Source of the DNA: Candidatus Delongbacteria bacterium
GTDB lineage: Bacteria; Delongbacteria; UBA4055
Reading direction: 5' to 3'
Length of the DNA stretch: 21,942 bases
NCBI GenBank assembly: GCA_027858795.1
Contig: JAQICF010000084.1
Location: forward strand, 1 to 21,942
The notes under the pieces are model-generated. The model had not been told where the DNA came from, did no database searches, and saw nothing but the letters and a program-made list of their open reading frames with translations. The position numbers and the translations under genes were made by a program. Below, in pieces: positions 15,198-21,942 of the stretch; the first letter of the stretch is position 1, and every line of letters starts with the position of its first letter.

Positions 15198-16384
15198 TTA
15201 TTTTAGGACTTTGATTTCTTTCTTTACTTCAGATTTTGGATTTGTAGCAATTACATGATAGAACTTTTTGTTACTCATCTGAGGTGTTCTCCAGCTTGGA
15301 TCAGGCAAAAGTATTCCATTAGTATCAAGAGTATAAACCCCATAAGGATTATCAGACTGATACACACTATACGAAAGAGCTCCCGGAACAGCTGTCCATC
15401 TCAATACTATCTCTGGCCCCTCTTCAGTAATTGTTACATCATTAGGAGCGGCGGGAACAGTAGCATATATTTTTACACACGGATCTACAGGATACGGAGT
15501 ATCACTTCCCAATCTAAACCAACTACCTGGTGAGCTTAACCCATCTCTACTAATCCAGAAAACATTCGATTGAATTGTTGCATGGGCATAAGTACTGACA
15601 TATTGTTCTACCGGTATAGGATAATTGTAAGTCGGAGTATTATAGTAAACCTTAACAAAAAACTCGGATCCTGCATAAACACTTATCGGAGTGTCCAAAT
15701 CAAGAGTAACATAACCTCCTTCATCTACAACATGACTTTGAGTACTAGTAATCAAATTATCATACATATCTACTCCATCAAAAAATCCATAAACTTCAAA
15801 TTTGATAGTTGTGCCAGCTTCGTAGGCATAAGTTCCGAGTTTTGATAAAGTATAGCTAGTTACAGGTGTGAACCTAACCATTGCATATGAAGTATTTGTA
15901 TCCCCAAAACCAAAATAAGCAGTTTCACCAAAGTAATCGTAATTCTGGATAACTATTGTATTCTCATAATTGATTTTGTTTGGCCAAAAACATACTTTTG
16001 TGTTTACCTGAGTATCATTGTATGATAAATAAAAATACCCACTTTCACCCCAAGTGCTACCCCAACTATTCTTTATGATCCATGCTCCTGTACCACCTGC
16101 AGTAACTTTTGTATCATCCCACCCGGCAAGAGTAATTGCGTGGTTTAAAGAATTTGTACCGTTGTAATAATATGTCTTGTTCGTGGAATTATAGCTTGGG
16201 TCTTCCCAATACATAGTGGTGTAAATTGCGCCATGATCGTATATTGCCATGTTCCATTTTCTTGTTGTTCGATGTACTTAATAAACTCCGGATTTAGCGG
16301 AGCTATTGATGGTTCAAGACCAAAAAGAACAGCTACCTGTACCATGATAGTAAAGATTATCCATGCATTGTTGAATTTTTTCAT
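15198..16384 (-). pseudogene. C1A (papain-type) cysteine protease remnant, catalytic Cys region deleted
   Basis: The start is intact: ATG at 16384 with GGAGG seven bases upstream (16391-16395), a signal peptide (MKKFNNAWIIFTIMVQVAVL) and a propeptide-like beginning (PSIAPLNPEFIKYIEQQENG). Near 16245-16262 the reading frame changes and the sequence enters the second half of a C1A domain: SLNHAITLAGWDD holds the catalytic His and IIKNSWGSTWGESGYFYLSY the catalytic Asn. The segment expected between, with the Q..CGSCWAF cysteine motif, is absent. After the protease part come a lectin-like beta domain (about 120-270 residues from the remnant start) and a C-terminal FN3-like module (KKFYHVIATNPKSE). 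As it stands it cannot be an active cysteine protease. The long downstream frame is still open to 15198, so the loss may be recent. Confidence 0.82.
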
Positions 16385-16476
16385 AACAATCCTCCAAATA
16401 ATATTTATGTGCCGTATCTTCGCAGTATAACATGTTTTTACTTCAAAATCAATGTCAAAATAAAATATAAACGTAA

Positions 16477-16525
16477 ACGACAATGTTAAAACAGGGCGTA
16501 TGGCAATACGCCCCTACATTGTCGT
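16477..16525 (-). repeat. Nested palindrome with GTAG foot (minus orientation)
   Basis: The inner stem GGGCGTAT (16494-16501) pairs with ATACGCCC (16506-16513) around GGCA, followed by CTAC (GTAG on the minus strand). A second, outer inverted repeat surrounds it: ACGACAATGT (16477-16486) and ACATTGTCGT (16516-16525), perfect over ten bases and overlapping the foot. It sits between the divergent 16384 and 16596 starts. Nothing else is supported in that 211-base gap. Confidence 0.8.
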
Positions 16526-16595
16526 AATTTTTATCATTGATTAATCTCTTATTAATTAAGATATTATAAGGGTAATATTATAGAGGGTAAACTAA

Positions 16596-17288
16596 ATGAA
16601 CACTCAGGACTTAATTGATTTTATAAGCAACGCAGAAAAAAAGACACCTGTAGAAGTTTTTATCAAAGGTGATCTTAGCAGTATAGACTTTTCTAAAGTT
16701 AAATATTTTGGCAATAATAAATTTGGTACTATCGTAGGTGAATGGCTTGATGTTGAGTCTATACTAAAAAATAATAGGATAACAGATTCCCACATAAAGA
16801 ATGACAGAAGAAACTCTGCTGTTCCGATGATAGATATGAAGAATATCAATTCAAGGATAGAACCGGGTGTATTCATCAGAGAGACTGCTGAGATCGGTAA
16901 CAATTGTATTATTATGATGGGATCAGTTATAAATGTAGGTGCTGTTATAGGTGATGAAACTATGATCGACTTAAATGTAGTTGTCGGCGGAAGAGCATTG
17001 ATCGGAAAGAAGTGCCATATCGGTGCAGGATCAGTGATCGCCGGAGTAATTGAACCTCCATCAGCTCAGCCCGTTATTATCGAAGATGGCGTTGTTGTAG
17101 GGGCTAATGCGGTTATCCTTGAAGGAGTAAGAATAGGGAAGAATGCTGTGGTTGCCGCAGGAGCAGTTGTTACAGAGGATGTTCCTGAGGGTATGGTTGT
17201 AGCGGGAACACCTGCAAAGGTCATAAAGAAAAGAGATGAAAAAACGAATTCGAAGACAGCGTTAGTGGATTCGTTGCGAAAGCTGTAG
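16596..17288 (+). CDS. dapH: Tetrahydrodipicolinate N-acetyltransferase (DapH-type)
   Basis: 230 residues, GAGGG before the ATG. The enzyme acetylates tetrahydrodipicolinate with acetyl-CoA in the acetylase branch of diaminopimelate and lysine synthesis. Residues 1-75 match the DapH N-terminal domain ([19 protein letters not shown]). From about 85 the protein is a left-handed beta-helix of hexapeptide repeats ([96 protein letters not shown]). The motif [12 protein letters not shown] and the insertion [15 protein letters not shown] are typical of this family rather than of other hexapeptide acyltransferases. No other lysine gene is adjacent. The last dozen codons run into dispersed repeat sequence (hairpin at 17277-17294 covering the stop), so the [18 protein letters not shown] tail may be partly acquired. 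Confidence 0.93.
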   Translation: MNTQDLIDFISNAEKKTPVEVFIKGDLSSIDFSKVKYFGNNKFGTIVGEWLDVESILKNNRITDSHIKNDRRNSAVPMIDMKNINSRIEPGVFIRETAEIGNNCIIMMGSVINVGAVIGDETMIDLNVVVGGRALIGKKCHIGAGSVIAGVIEPPSAQPVIIEDGVVVGANAVILEGVRIGKNAVVAAGAVVTEDVPEGMVVAGTPAKVIKKRDEKTNSKTALVDSLRKL

Positions 17289-17294
17289 CTTTCG
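17277..17294 (+). repeat. Palindrome across the dapH stop codon
   Basis: CGAAAGCT (17277-17284) and AGCTTTCG (17287-17294) pair perfectly with GT between. The dapH stop TAG (17286-17288) lies in its centre. It is followed by GGAGTGGACAGTGATCAG, the start of another repeat type. No T-tract follows, so it is not a standard terminator. Confidence 0.75.
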
Positions 17295-17301
17295 GAGTGG
17301 A

Positions 17302-17319
17302 CAGTGATCAGTGGTCAGT
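17302..17319 (+). repeat. CAGTGATCAGTGGTCAGT low-complexity repeat
   Basis: Three CAGT units (CAGTGAT-CAGTGGT-CAGT). From memory, strings of this CAGTG(A/G)(C/T) type are common dispersed intergenic repeats. Seven bases after the dapH stop hairpin. Confidence 0.5.
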
Positions 17320-17355
17320 TCGCTAGCCTATACCAACGGGATATAACTTAATTAA

Positions 17356-17375
17356 CCGCAGGTTTCAACCTGCGG
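17356..17375 (+). repeat. 9-bp perfect hairpin before the M14 gene
   Basis: CCGCAGGTT (17356-17364) and AACCTGCGG (17367-17375) with TC between. It ends five bases before the AAAGG ribosome site of the 17391 gene, so in RNA it would stand in the leader. It carries no GTAG foot (GTTAATTAACCG precedes). Could be a repeat or a leader structure. Confidence 0.6.
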
Positions 17376-17390
17376 AGAAAAGGAAAAACA

Positions 17391-19049
17391 ATGAAGAGAA
17401 CGATACTAATAATACTCATAACTCTAACATACCTTGCAGCATTTGTAAAAACTCATGAATATGCAGAAGTAAAGATATCCGGTCTTGAAGATATAAAATT
17501 CCTGCAGGACAACAAAATAGACATTGACCGTACAAGTTTCAATACCAAAGGTCTAGCTGAAGCAATCAAAGTCTATGTAACAGAAGAAGAATTTTCTATG
17601 CTGACTGAAGCTGGATACTCTGTAAGCTGGCAACCTCTGGTCATTCCTAAGGATGCAACCCAATACTATGATAATCAATCCATTGGAGATTCAATGCTGG
17701 CTTGGCAGAATAGATTTCCTGATATATGTCGTAGAATACAGATAGGAACGACTGTACAGGGAAGAGAATTATGGGTACTTAAGATCACGGACAGCCTTGA
17801 CATAGAAGAAGCAGAACCCGAAGTAAAGTTCGTTTCTACGATGCACGGTGATGAAGTTATCGGAATGGAAATGGAAATGTACATGATCGATGATATTCTT
17901 CAAGGATATTACGCTAATAATGACACCATGCAATTCATAGTGAACAATACTGAACTTTATTTTCTACCACTAATGAATCCTGACGGAAATGAATTGAATC
18001 AAAGGTATAATGGCAGTGGGATAGACCTTAACAGAAATTTCCCTGAAGGAACGTACTACGAAGCTGATAGCGTGAACCCTACAACATTACCGGAAAATGA
18101 CACGATGATAAATTGGACAAAAGCTCATAATTTTATATTGTCGACAAATTTTCACGGTGGAGCTGAAGTTGCAAACTATGTCTTTGACAAAGACTTTGGT
18201 GTATCAAACGGTGCATATGCTGCCGCTCCAGACGATACACATGCTTATTGGTTAGCTTATGGTTATGCAAGTAGAAATTCTAGACTTTTCAGTAGCTCAT
18301 CTTTTACCGATGGTGTGGTAAACGGATGTGACTGGTATTCTATTGATGGAGGAATGCAGGACTGGAATTACAGATATCATAATGATATGGATATGACTTT
18401 GGAAATTGGTACAAAATGGCCTGCTTTTAGTACAATACCGTCATACTGGCAGGAGAACAGAGATGCAATGTTCTGGTATCTTTCAGCAGCACATAAAGGT
18501 ATCTATGGTGTAGTAACAGATTCTGTATCAGGTGTACCAGTTGATGCAACAATTCAAATAGTTGGAATAGATAAAGATTATTATACAGATCCTGATTGTG
18601 GTGATTACTACAGAATTCTGGTACCTGGAACTTACTCGATGACTGTATCCTGTCCTGGATTTTTCCCTCAGACCATAGAAAATATTGTTGTGACTGATGA
18701 TACAGGAGTTTTCAAAGAGGCAACTGAAGTTAATGTTCAATTGGTTAAAGATACTGGGATAGACAATGGACAATGGACGATGGACAATTTACAATTAATT
18801 CAAAATTATCCCAATCCGTTCAACCCAACTACAACGATAACTTTTATTAATGACAGAACTCAATTCATAAGCCTAAATATTTATGATCAGGCAGGAAAAC
18901 TAGTCGAAAAAGTTGTTGACAGTAAATTCACAGCCGGACGACATTCATTTGAATTTAATGCAGAAAGATTATCAAGTGGTATTTATTACAATGTGCTTAG
19001 AACTGAGGAAGGAATTGTAAGATCAAATAAAATGGTTTTCATAAAATAA
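17391..19049 (+). CDS. Secreted M14 zinc carboxypeptidase with type IX-like sorting tail
   Basis: 552 residues, AAAGG before the ATG, signal peptide MKRTILIILITLTYLAAF. The M14 domain spans about 95-370. Zinc ligands are His152 and Glu155 (STMHGDEVIG) and His255 (STNFHGGAEV). Substrate residues are in NPDGNELNQRYNGSGIDLNRNFPEG, and the general base is probably Glu338 (MDMTLEIGTKWP). A carboxypeptidase-regulatory-like beta domain follows (GIYGVVTDSVSGVPVDATIQ, about 370-455), then a linker and a C-terminal Ig-like module: NYPNPFNPTTTITF, LNIYDQAGKLVEKV, LSSGIYYNVLRTEEG, KMVFIK. This tail is the type A sorting signal of the type IX secretion system or a FlgD-Ig-like relative, so the enzyme is probably released or surface-attached. 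Linker residues near 458-468 (DNGQWTMDN) derive from a 7-base tandem repeat. It probably trims extracellular peptides. Confidence 0.93.
   Translation: MKRTILIILITLTYLAAFVKTHEYAEVKISGLEDIKFLQDNKIDIDRTSFNTKGLAEAIKVYVTEEEFSMLTEAGYSVSWQPLVIPKDATQYYDNQSIGDSMLAWQNRFPDICRRIQIGTTVQGRELWVLKITDSLDIEEAEPEVKFVSTMHGDEVIGMEMEMYMIDDILQGYYANNDTMQFIVNNTELYFLPLMNPDGNELNQRYNGSGIDLNRNFPEGTYYEADSVNPTTLPENDTMINWTKAHNFILSTNFHGGAEVANYVFDKDFGVSNGAYAAAPDDTHAYWLAYGYASRNSRLFSSSSFTDGVVNGCDWYSIDGGMQDWNYRYHNDMDMTLEIGTKWPAFSTIPSYWQENRDAMFWYLSAAHKGIYGVVTDSVSGVPVDATIQIVGIDKDYYTDPDCGDYYRILVPGTYSMTVSCPGFFPQTIENIVVTDDTGVFKEATEVNVQLVKDTGIDNGQWTMDNLQLIQNYPNPFNPTTTITFINDRTQFISLNIYDQAGKLVEKVVDSKFTAGRHSFEFNAERLSSGIYYNVLRTEEGIVRSNKMVFIK
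18762..18795 (+). repeat. GACAATG tandem repeat inside the M14 gene
   Basis: GACAATG, GACAATG, GACGATG, GACAATT, then ACAATTA. The 7-base period passes through all three frames, so it reads DNGQWTMDNLQL. It lies in the linker just before the sorting module. From memory, GACAATG/GACAATT strings are frequent dispersed repeats elsewhere in bacteria. Confidence 0.8.
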
Positions 19050-19056
19050 ATTACCG

Positions 19057-19082
19057 GTAGGGGAAGGCTTCCACGCCTTCCC
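19057..19082 (+). repeat. REP-like palindrome with GTAG foot
   Basis: GTAG (19057-19060), then GGGAAGGC (19061-19068), loop TTCCAC, GCCTTCCC (19075-19082). It begins seven bases after the M14 stop. The inner stem and loop match the 13796 element in the opposite orientation. No T-tract follows. Confidence 0.75.
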
Positions 19083-19116
19083 ACTTAGGGTATTACATAA
19101 AGAAGGGGAAGGAATA

Positions 19117-20400
19117 ATGAACAAAAAAGAAATGTTAAAGATCGCTAAAGATCTGAATAATTTTATCGACAGATCACCAACAAGTTCACATTGCGTGATC
19201 GAATCAGAGGAGATCCTGAAGAAAGCCGGATACAAAAAGATAGATGAAGCTAAAAAGTGGAATCTTAAAGCCGGTGATAAATTCTATATAATAAGACATG
19301 AAACTTCATTGGTAGCAGGAGTAATAGGGAATAAGAAACCTAATATCTCAGGTTTTAGAATGATAGGTTCTCATACAGATTCTCCTGCAATAAAACTGAA
19401 GCCTAATTCTCTTTATACAAAAGGTGGTTGTGTTCAACTTGCTACAGAGATTTACGGTGGACCTATTTTTGCAAGCTGGATGGATAAAGATCTTTCTCTT
19501 GCAGGTAGAGTAATAGTGAAAAAAGGTAAGAGCTATGAGGTCAAATTAGTTGATCTTGATAAGCTTATTTTCAATATACCTCAACTTGCGATTCACTATA
19601 ATTCAGATGTAAATAAAGCTTACAATATCAATCCTCAGGAACATTTAGTACCAGTAATTGGTCTCAGTGAAGAAAAACTGACAGATGAATGGCTGAAAGA
19701 TCAAATTGCCAGCAAGTTAAAAGTCAAAAGTTCAGAGATCATAAATTATGATATGGAGATATATCCTGTACAAAAGGGTGTTATCTCAGGTTTTAACAGT
19801 GATTTTATTGTTAACAGGAATATTGATAATAAATCAATGGTCCATGCTTCGATCAAGGCTATACTTGACACTAAACCTTCGGATAGTACTCAGATCATAG
19901 CTCTTTATGATAATGAAGAAGTTGGTTCTTCTACTACAAATGGTGGTAATTCTACTTTGACCGCTGATATCCTTGAAAGACTTTCTGGTTCAAGAGAAGA
20001 TTATTTTAGGGCAATAGCAGTATCTTACTATATGAGTGCTGACGGTGCTCACGCTTTCCATCCTAACTATGGTGGAAAATTCGATGCAAATAATACTGTT
20101 TATCTAAATAAAGGTCCAGTTATCAAGGTAAATGCAAATACAAGATATGCTACTACTGCAGAATCATCTTCAGTTTTTGAGATGGTCTGTAAAAAGAAGA
20201 AAATACCTTACCAAAAATTTGTAAATAGGTCTGATGTAAGAGGTGGAGGTACTATCGGTTCTATGATAGCAACTAATATTGGCGTCAGGACTGTTGATGT
20301 TGGTACCGCATTGTGGGCTATGCATTCAACTCGTGAGACATGCGGTGTTGAAGATCACGCGAATATGATCCAAGCAATGAATGGATTTTTAGAATATTAA
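19117..20400 (+). CDS. apeB: M18 family (aspartyl) aminopeptidase
   Basis: 427 residues, with AAGGGGAAGGA before the ATG. M18 enzymes are dizinc, tetrahedral cytoplasmic aminopeptidases, often preferring N-terminal Asp or Glu. Visible motifs: FIDRSPTSSHCV near the start, GSHTDSPAIKLKP with His86 and Asp88, ALYDNEEVGSSTTNGG with Glu267 (general base) and Glu268 (zinc), SADGAHAFHPNY, and the closing ligand His403 in WAMHSTRETCG. Length is usual for the family. No signal peptide, so it acts inside the cell, where it would finish peptides made by the exported peptidases nearby. Substrate preference is not readable from sequence. It is followed by a facing pair of GTAG palindromes, then the convergent MalY/PatB-type gene. 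Confidence 0.94.
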   Translation: MNKKEMLKIAKDLNNFIDRSPTSSHCVIESEEILKKAGYKKIDEAKKWNLKAGDKFYIIRHETSLVAGVIGNKKPNISGFRMIGSHTDSPAIKLKPNSLYTKGGCVQLATEIYGGPIFASWMDKDLSLAGRVIVKKGKSYEVKLVDLDKLIFNIPQLAIHYNSDVNKAYNINPQEHLVPVIGLSEEKLTDEWLKDQIASKLKVKSSEIINYDMEIYPVQKGVISGFNSDFIVNRNIDNKSMVHASIKAILDTKPSDSTQIIALYDNEEVGSSTTNGGNSTLTADILERLSGSREDYFRAIAVSYYMSADGAHAFHPNYGGKFDANNTVYLNKGPVIKVNANTRYATTAESSSVFEMVCKKKKIPYQKFVNRSDVRGGGTIGSMIATNIGVRTVDVGTALWAMHSTRETCGVEDHANMIQAMNGFLEY

Positions 20401-20418
20401 AAATCCATAATCAATTTC

Positions 20419-20442
20419 GTAGGGGCGTAATTTATTACGCCC
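20419..20442 (+). repeat. REP-like palindrome with GTAG foot
   Basis: GTAG (20419-20422), GGGCGTAA (20423-20430), loop TTTA, TTACGCCC (20435-20442), then a T-rich run. It begins 18 bases after the M18 stop. Its upstream flank (20401-20418) matches that of the 8093 element at nearly every base. It faces the inverted copy at 20496-20519. Confidence 0.78.
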
Positions 20443-20489
20443 TTATTATTTTATTTATGTTATCGAATTGAATTTGTTTTAAATATCAC

Positions 20490-20519
20490 AAAAAAGGGCG
20501 TTATAAATAACGCCCCTAC
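20490..20519 (-). terminator. GTAG palindrome acting as terminator of the MalY/PatB-type gene
   Basis: On the minus strand: GTAG (20519-20516), GGGCGTTA, loop TTTA, TAACGCCC, then six T (20495-20490). It begins six bases after the stop of the 20526 gene. The stem plus U-tract is a standard Rho-independent terminator shape, while the GTAG foot makes it a member of the dispersed family. A looser outer pairing (TTTTAAATATCAC with GTGATTTAAAAT) extends it into the end of the gene. Confidence 0.78.
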
Positions 20520-20525
20520 GGTGAT

Positions 20526-21692
20526 TTAAAATACGTTTTTCATACGTTTCATTGCTTCTTCGATTGTTGATCTTGGGCAGGCAAAATTGATTCGCATAAA
20601 ACCTTCTCCACCCGGACCAAAGGTAGAGCCGTCATTCAGGCCGATCTCTGCTTCTTTTACCATTTTATCTACAAGTTCTTTCTGAGTAAGTCCATATTCT
20701 GAAAAGTCCAACCAGGCAAGATAGGTTGACTGTGGTCTCTGCATTTTAATTTTTGGCAGATGTTCTTTGAAAAAATTATCCATGTAATCAATGTTGTCTT
20801 CAAGTATTTCAAGTAGTTCATCAAGCCATGGTCCACCATGCCTGTAAGCAGCTTCACCAGCTGTGTATCCCATAAGATTACTTCCATGAATGCCAATTGT
20901 AGCCAAATAAGCTCTGAAGTTCTCTCTAAGAGTTTCATTAGGAATGATCAATGCTGAGAAAGCGAGTCCAGCAAGATTGAAAGTTTTACTCGGAGCTACG
21001 CAAGTGATAGTATTCTGTTGAATTTTTTCAGATAGGGAAGATGCACAGATATGTTTATACCCTTTGAAAATGATATCCTGATGTATTTCATCGGAGATAA
21101 AGAGAACATTGTTGTCGGCACAGAGTTCACCCATTTTACTAAGTTCTTCAGCAGAGAAAACTTTTCCAACTGGGTTATGTGGACTTGAAATTATCATCAT
21201 TTTAGTGTTCGGGTCAGATAATTGTTCTTCAAGTTGATCAAAATTGATCTCATATCCTTGATCAGTATAAATTAGCTGATTATTTACAAGTTTACGTTCA
21301 TTGAGATTTATGGCATTCATAAAAGGATAATAGACGGGAGTTTGAATAACTATGCCATCACCTTTATCAGTAAAACAGTTTATAAAAAAATTAACTCCGG
21401 GTACGATTCCAGGACTAAACATGATCCAATCTTTTTCAATCTTCCAATTATGCCTGTTCTTTTCCCAGCTAACAATAGATTCTCTTAGCCCATCTGAAGC
21501 GAAAGTATATCCATAAGCAGCATGATCTATCCTATCTTTCAAGGCATCAGTAACTTCCTGTGGTATTTCAAGATCCATATCTGCCACCCACATAGAAAGA
21601 ATATCTTTTTTGCCGTATAACATTTCGTTCAAGTCCCATTTTACGCAGTTTGTATTTCGTCTGTCTATGCTTCTTATATATTTGTATTTCAT
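20526..21692 (-). CDS. patB: MalY/PatB-type PLP-dependent aminotransferase / C-S lyase
   Basis: 388 residues, the full length of the family, ATG at 21692 with GGGGA about nine bases upstream. Fold-type I aminotransferase with the MalY/PatB signatures: VKWDLNEMLYGKKDILSMWVADMD, AAYGYTF, FSPGIVPGVNFFINCFT, TPVYYPFMNAI, SSPHNPVGKVF, FISDEIHQDIIF, and Lys236 as the PLP lysine (CVAPSKTFNLAG). It ends with FMRINFACPRSTIEEAMKRM, holding the carboxylate-binding Arg. Members cleave cystathionine or cysteine (beta-lyase, releasing pyruvate, ammonia and homocysteine or sulfide); some are regulators or aminotransferases. The exact reaction is not readable. It lies 15 bases after the end of the 21708 gene and is probably co-transcribed with it. 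Confidence 0.92.
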   Translation of the reverse strand: MKYKYIRSIDRRNTNCVKWDLNEMLYGKKDILSMWVADMDLEIPQEVTDALKDRIDHAAYGYTFASDGLRESIVSWEKNRHNWKIEKDWIMFSPGIVPGVNFFINCFTDKGDGIVIQTPVYYPFMNAINLNERKLVNNQLIYTDQGYEINFDQLEEQLSDPNTKMMIISSPHNPVGKVFSAEELSKMGELCADNNVLFISDEIHQDIIFKGYKHICASSLSEKIQQNTITCVAPSKTFNLAGLAFSALIIPNETLRENFRAYLATIGIHGSNLMGYTAGEAAYRHGGPWLDELLEILEDNIDYMDNFFKEHLPKIKMQRPQSTYLAWLDFSEYGLTQKELVDKMVKEAEIGLNDGSTFGPGGEGFMRINFACPRSTIEEAMKRMKNVF

Positions 21693-21707
21693 TTTATGAG
21701 TCCCCAG

Positions 21708-21942
21708 TTATATTATAATTGAATATGGATAATACATTTTTTCATTACTAACATCATCAAACTTTTTTATCTCAAATTTAAATGATTCAAAAATTGTAAA
21801 ATCACTTAAAATGTCATTCTTTTTTAAAAATTTAAAGATATTCTCCTGTTCAGCTCCTTTAAAGAATAATTTATTATTATCATAAGCTTCAACAATGAAA
21901 TTTTCATCAGGCAAATCATCAATTGCCAGAAAAACATCAAAA
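21708..21942 (-). CDS. C-terminal part of an unknown protein (5' end outside window)
   Basis: 78 codons are open from the right edge to the TAA at 21710-21708. The reading frame has no in-window ATG that must be the start; a TTG at 21914 is possible but the frame continues past the edge, so I treat it as a truncated gene. The sequence is rich in Asp, Glu, Lys and Phe (AYDNNKLFFKGAEQENIFKF, FEIKKFDDVSNEK), soluble, with no membrane segment. I do not recognise a family. It lies 15 bases before the start of the MalY/PatB-type gene in the same direction, which suggests an operon. Confidence 0.6.
   Translation of the reverse strand, partial: FDVFLAIDDLPDENFIVEAYDNNKLFFKGAEQENIFKFLKKNDILSDFTIFESFKFEIKKFDDVSNEKMYYPYSIII

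Noticed and set aside
12011..16384. A defence or signalling island (TPR kinase, MBL hydrolase, protease remnant)
   Set aside because: The genes are in mixed orientation, separated by repeat gaps, and have no shared operon structure or defence-type effector; co-location looks incidental.
16525..16595. Lysine riboswitch or promoter before dapH
   Set aside because: The leader is too short for a lysine riboswitch and shows none of its structure. TTGATT at 16537 and TATTAT at 16562 are 19 bases apart, too weak to call.

Overview
The window is AT-rich, double-membrane (Gram-negative-type) bacterial chromosome. The gene set suggests the Fibrobacterota-Chlorobiota-Bacteroidota side of the tree or a neighbouring candidate phylum (Cloacimonadota or Delongbacteria-like). 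The reasons are a C-terminal module of the type IX secretion sorting kind (NYPNPFNPTT) on a secreted carboxypeptidase, two LptF/LptG-type permeases, a signal-peptide-bearing tricorn-type protease, and large secreted GLUG and FN3-like proteins. This placement is an inference; there is no rRNA or other marker here.

Layout. 1-639 (-): start of an amino-acid-type periplasmic binding lipoprotein, cut by the window edge. 1006-1503 (+): small membrane-anchored unknown protein, separated from the convergent giant GLUG-repeat secreted protein (1545-4196, -) by a clear shared terminator. 4405-4970 (+): a DUF3592-type membrane protein broken into three pieces by an in-frame amber codon and a frame change. 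5004-8075 (+): tricorn-type protease. 8232-12042 (+): two LPS-export permeases and a polysaccharide-deacetylase-like protein. 12011-13669 (-): soluble TPR histidine kinase. 13912-15072 (+): metallo-beta-lactamase-fold lipoprotein-like hydrolase. 15198-16384 (-): a C1A cysteine protease remnant that has lost its catalytic Cys. 16596-17288 (+): dapH of lysine/diaminopimelate synthesis. 17391-19049 (+): secreted M14 carboxypeptidase. 19117-20400 (+): M18 aminopeptidase. 20526-21692 (-): MalY/PatB-type PLP enzyme, preceded by the tail of an unknown gene (21708-21942, -).

How it fits together. Several genes concern extracellular or periplasmic protein and peptide use (amino-acid binding protein, tricorn, M14, M18, former C1A protease, C-S lyase-like enzyme), which fits a peptide-consuming heterotroph. 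lptF, lptG and the deacetylase form an envelope cluster. I see no defence system, phage, transposase, CRISPR array, tRNA or rRNA.

The most unusual layer is not a gene. Most intergenic gaps hold short palindromes, many with a conserved GTAG foot and variable stems, often directly after stop codons and twice in head-to-head pairs (REP/BIME-like). Other dispersed repeat types have entered genes: they supply the C-terminus and stop of lptF, the tail of dapH, a linker of the M14 enzyme, and an in-frame DAHLG(S/R) repeat in the deacetylase.
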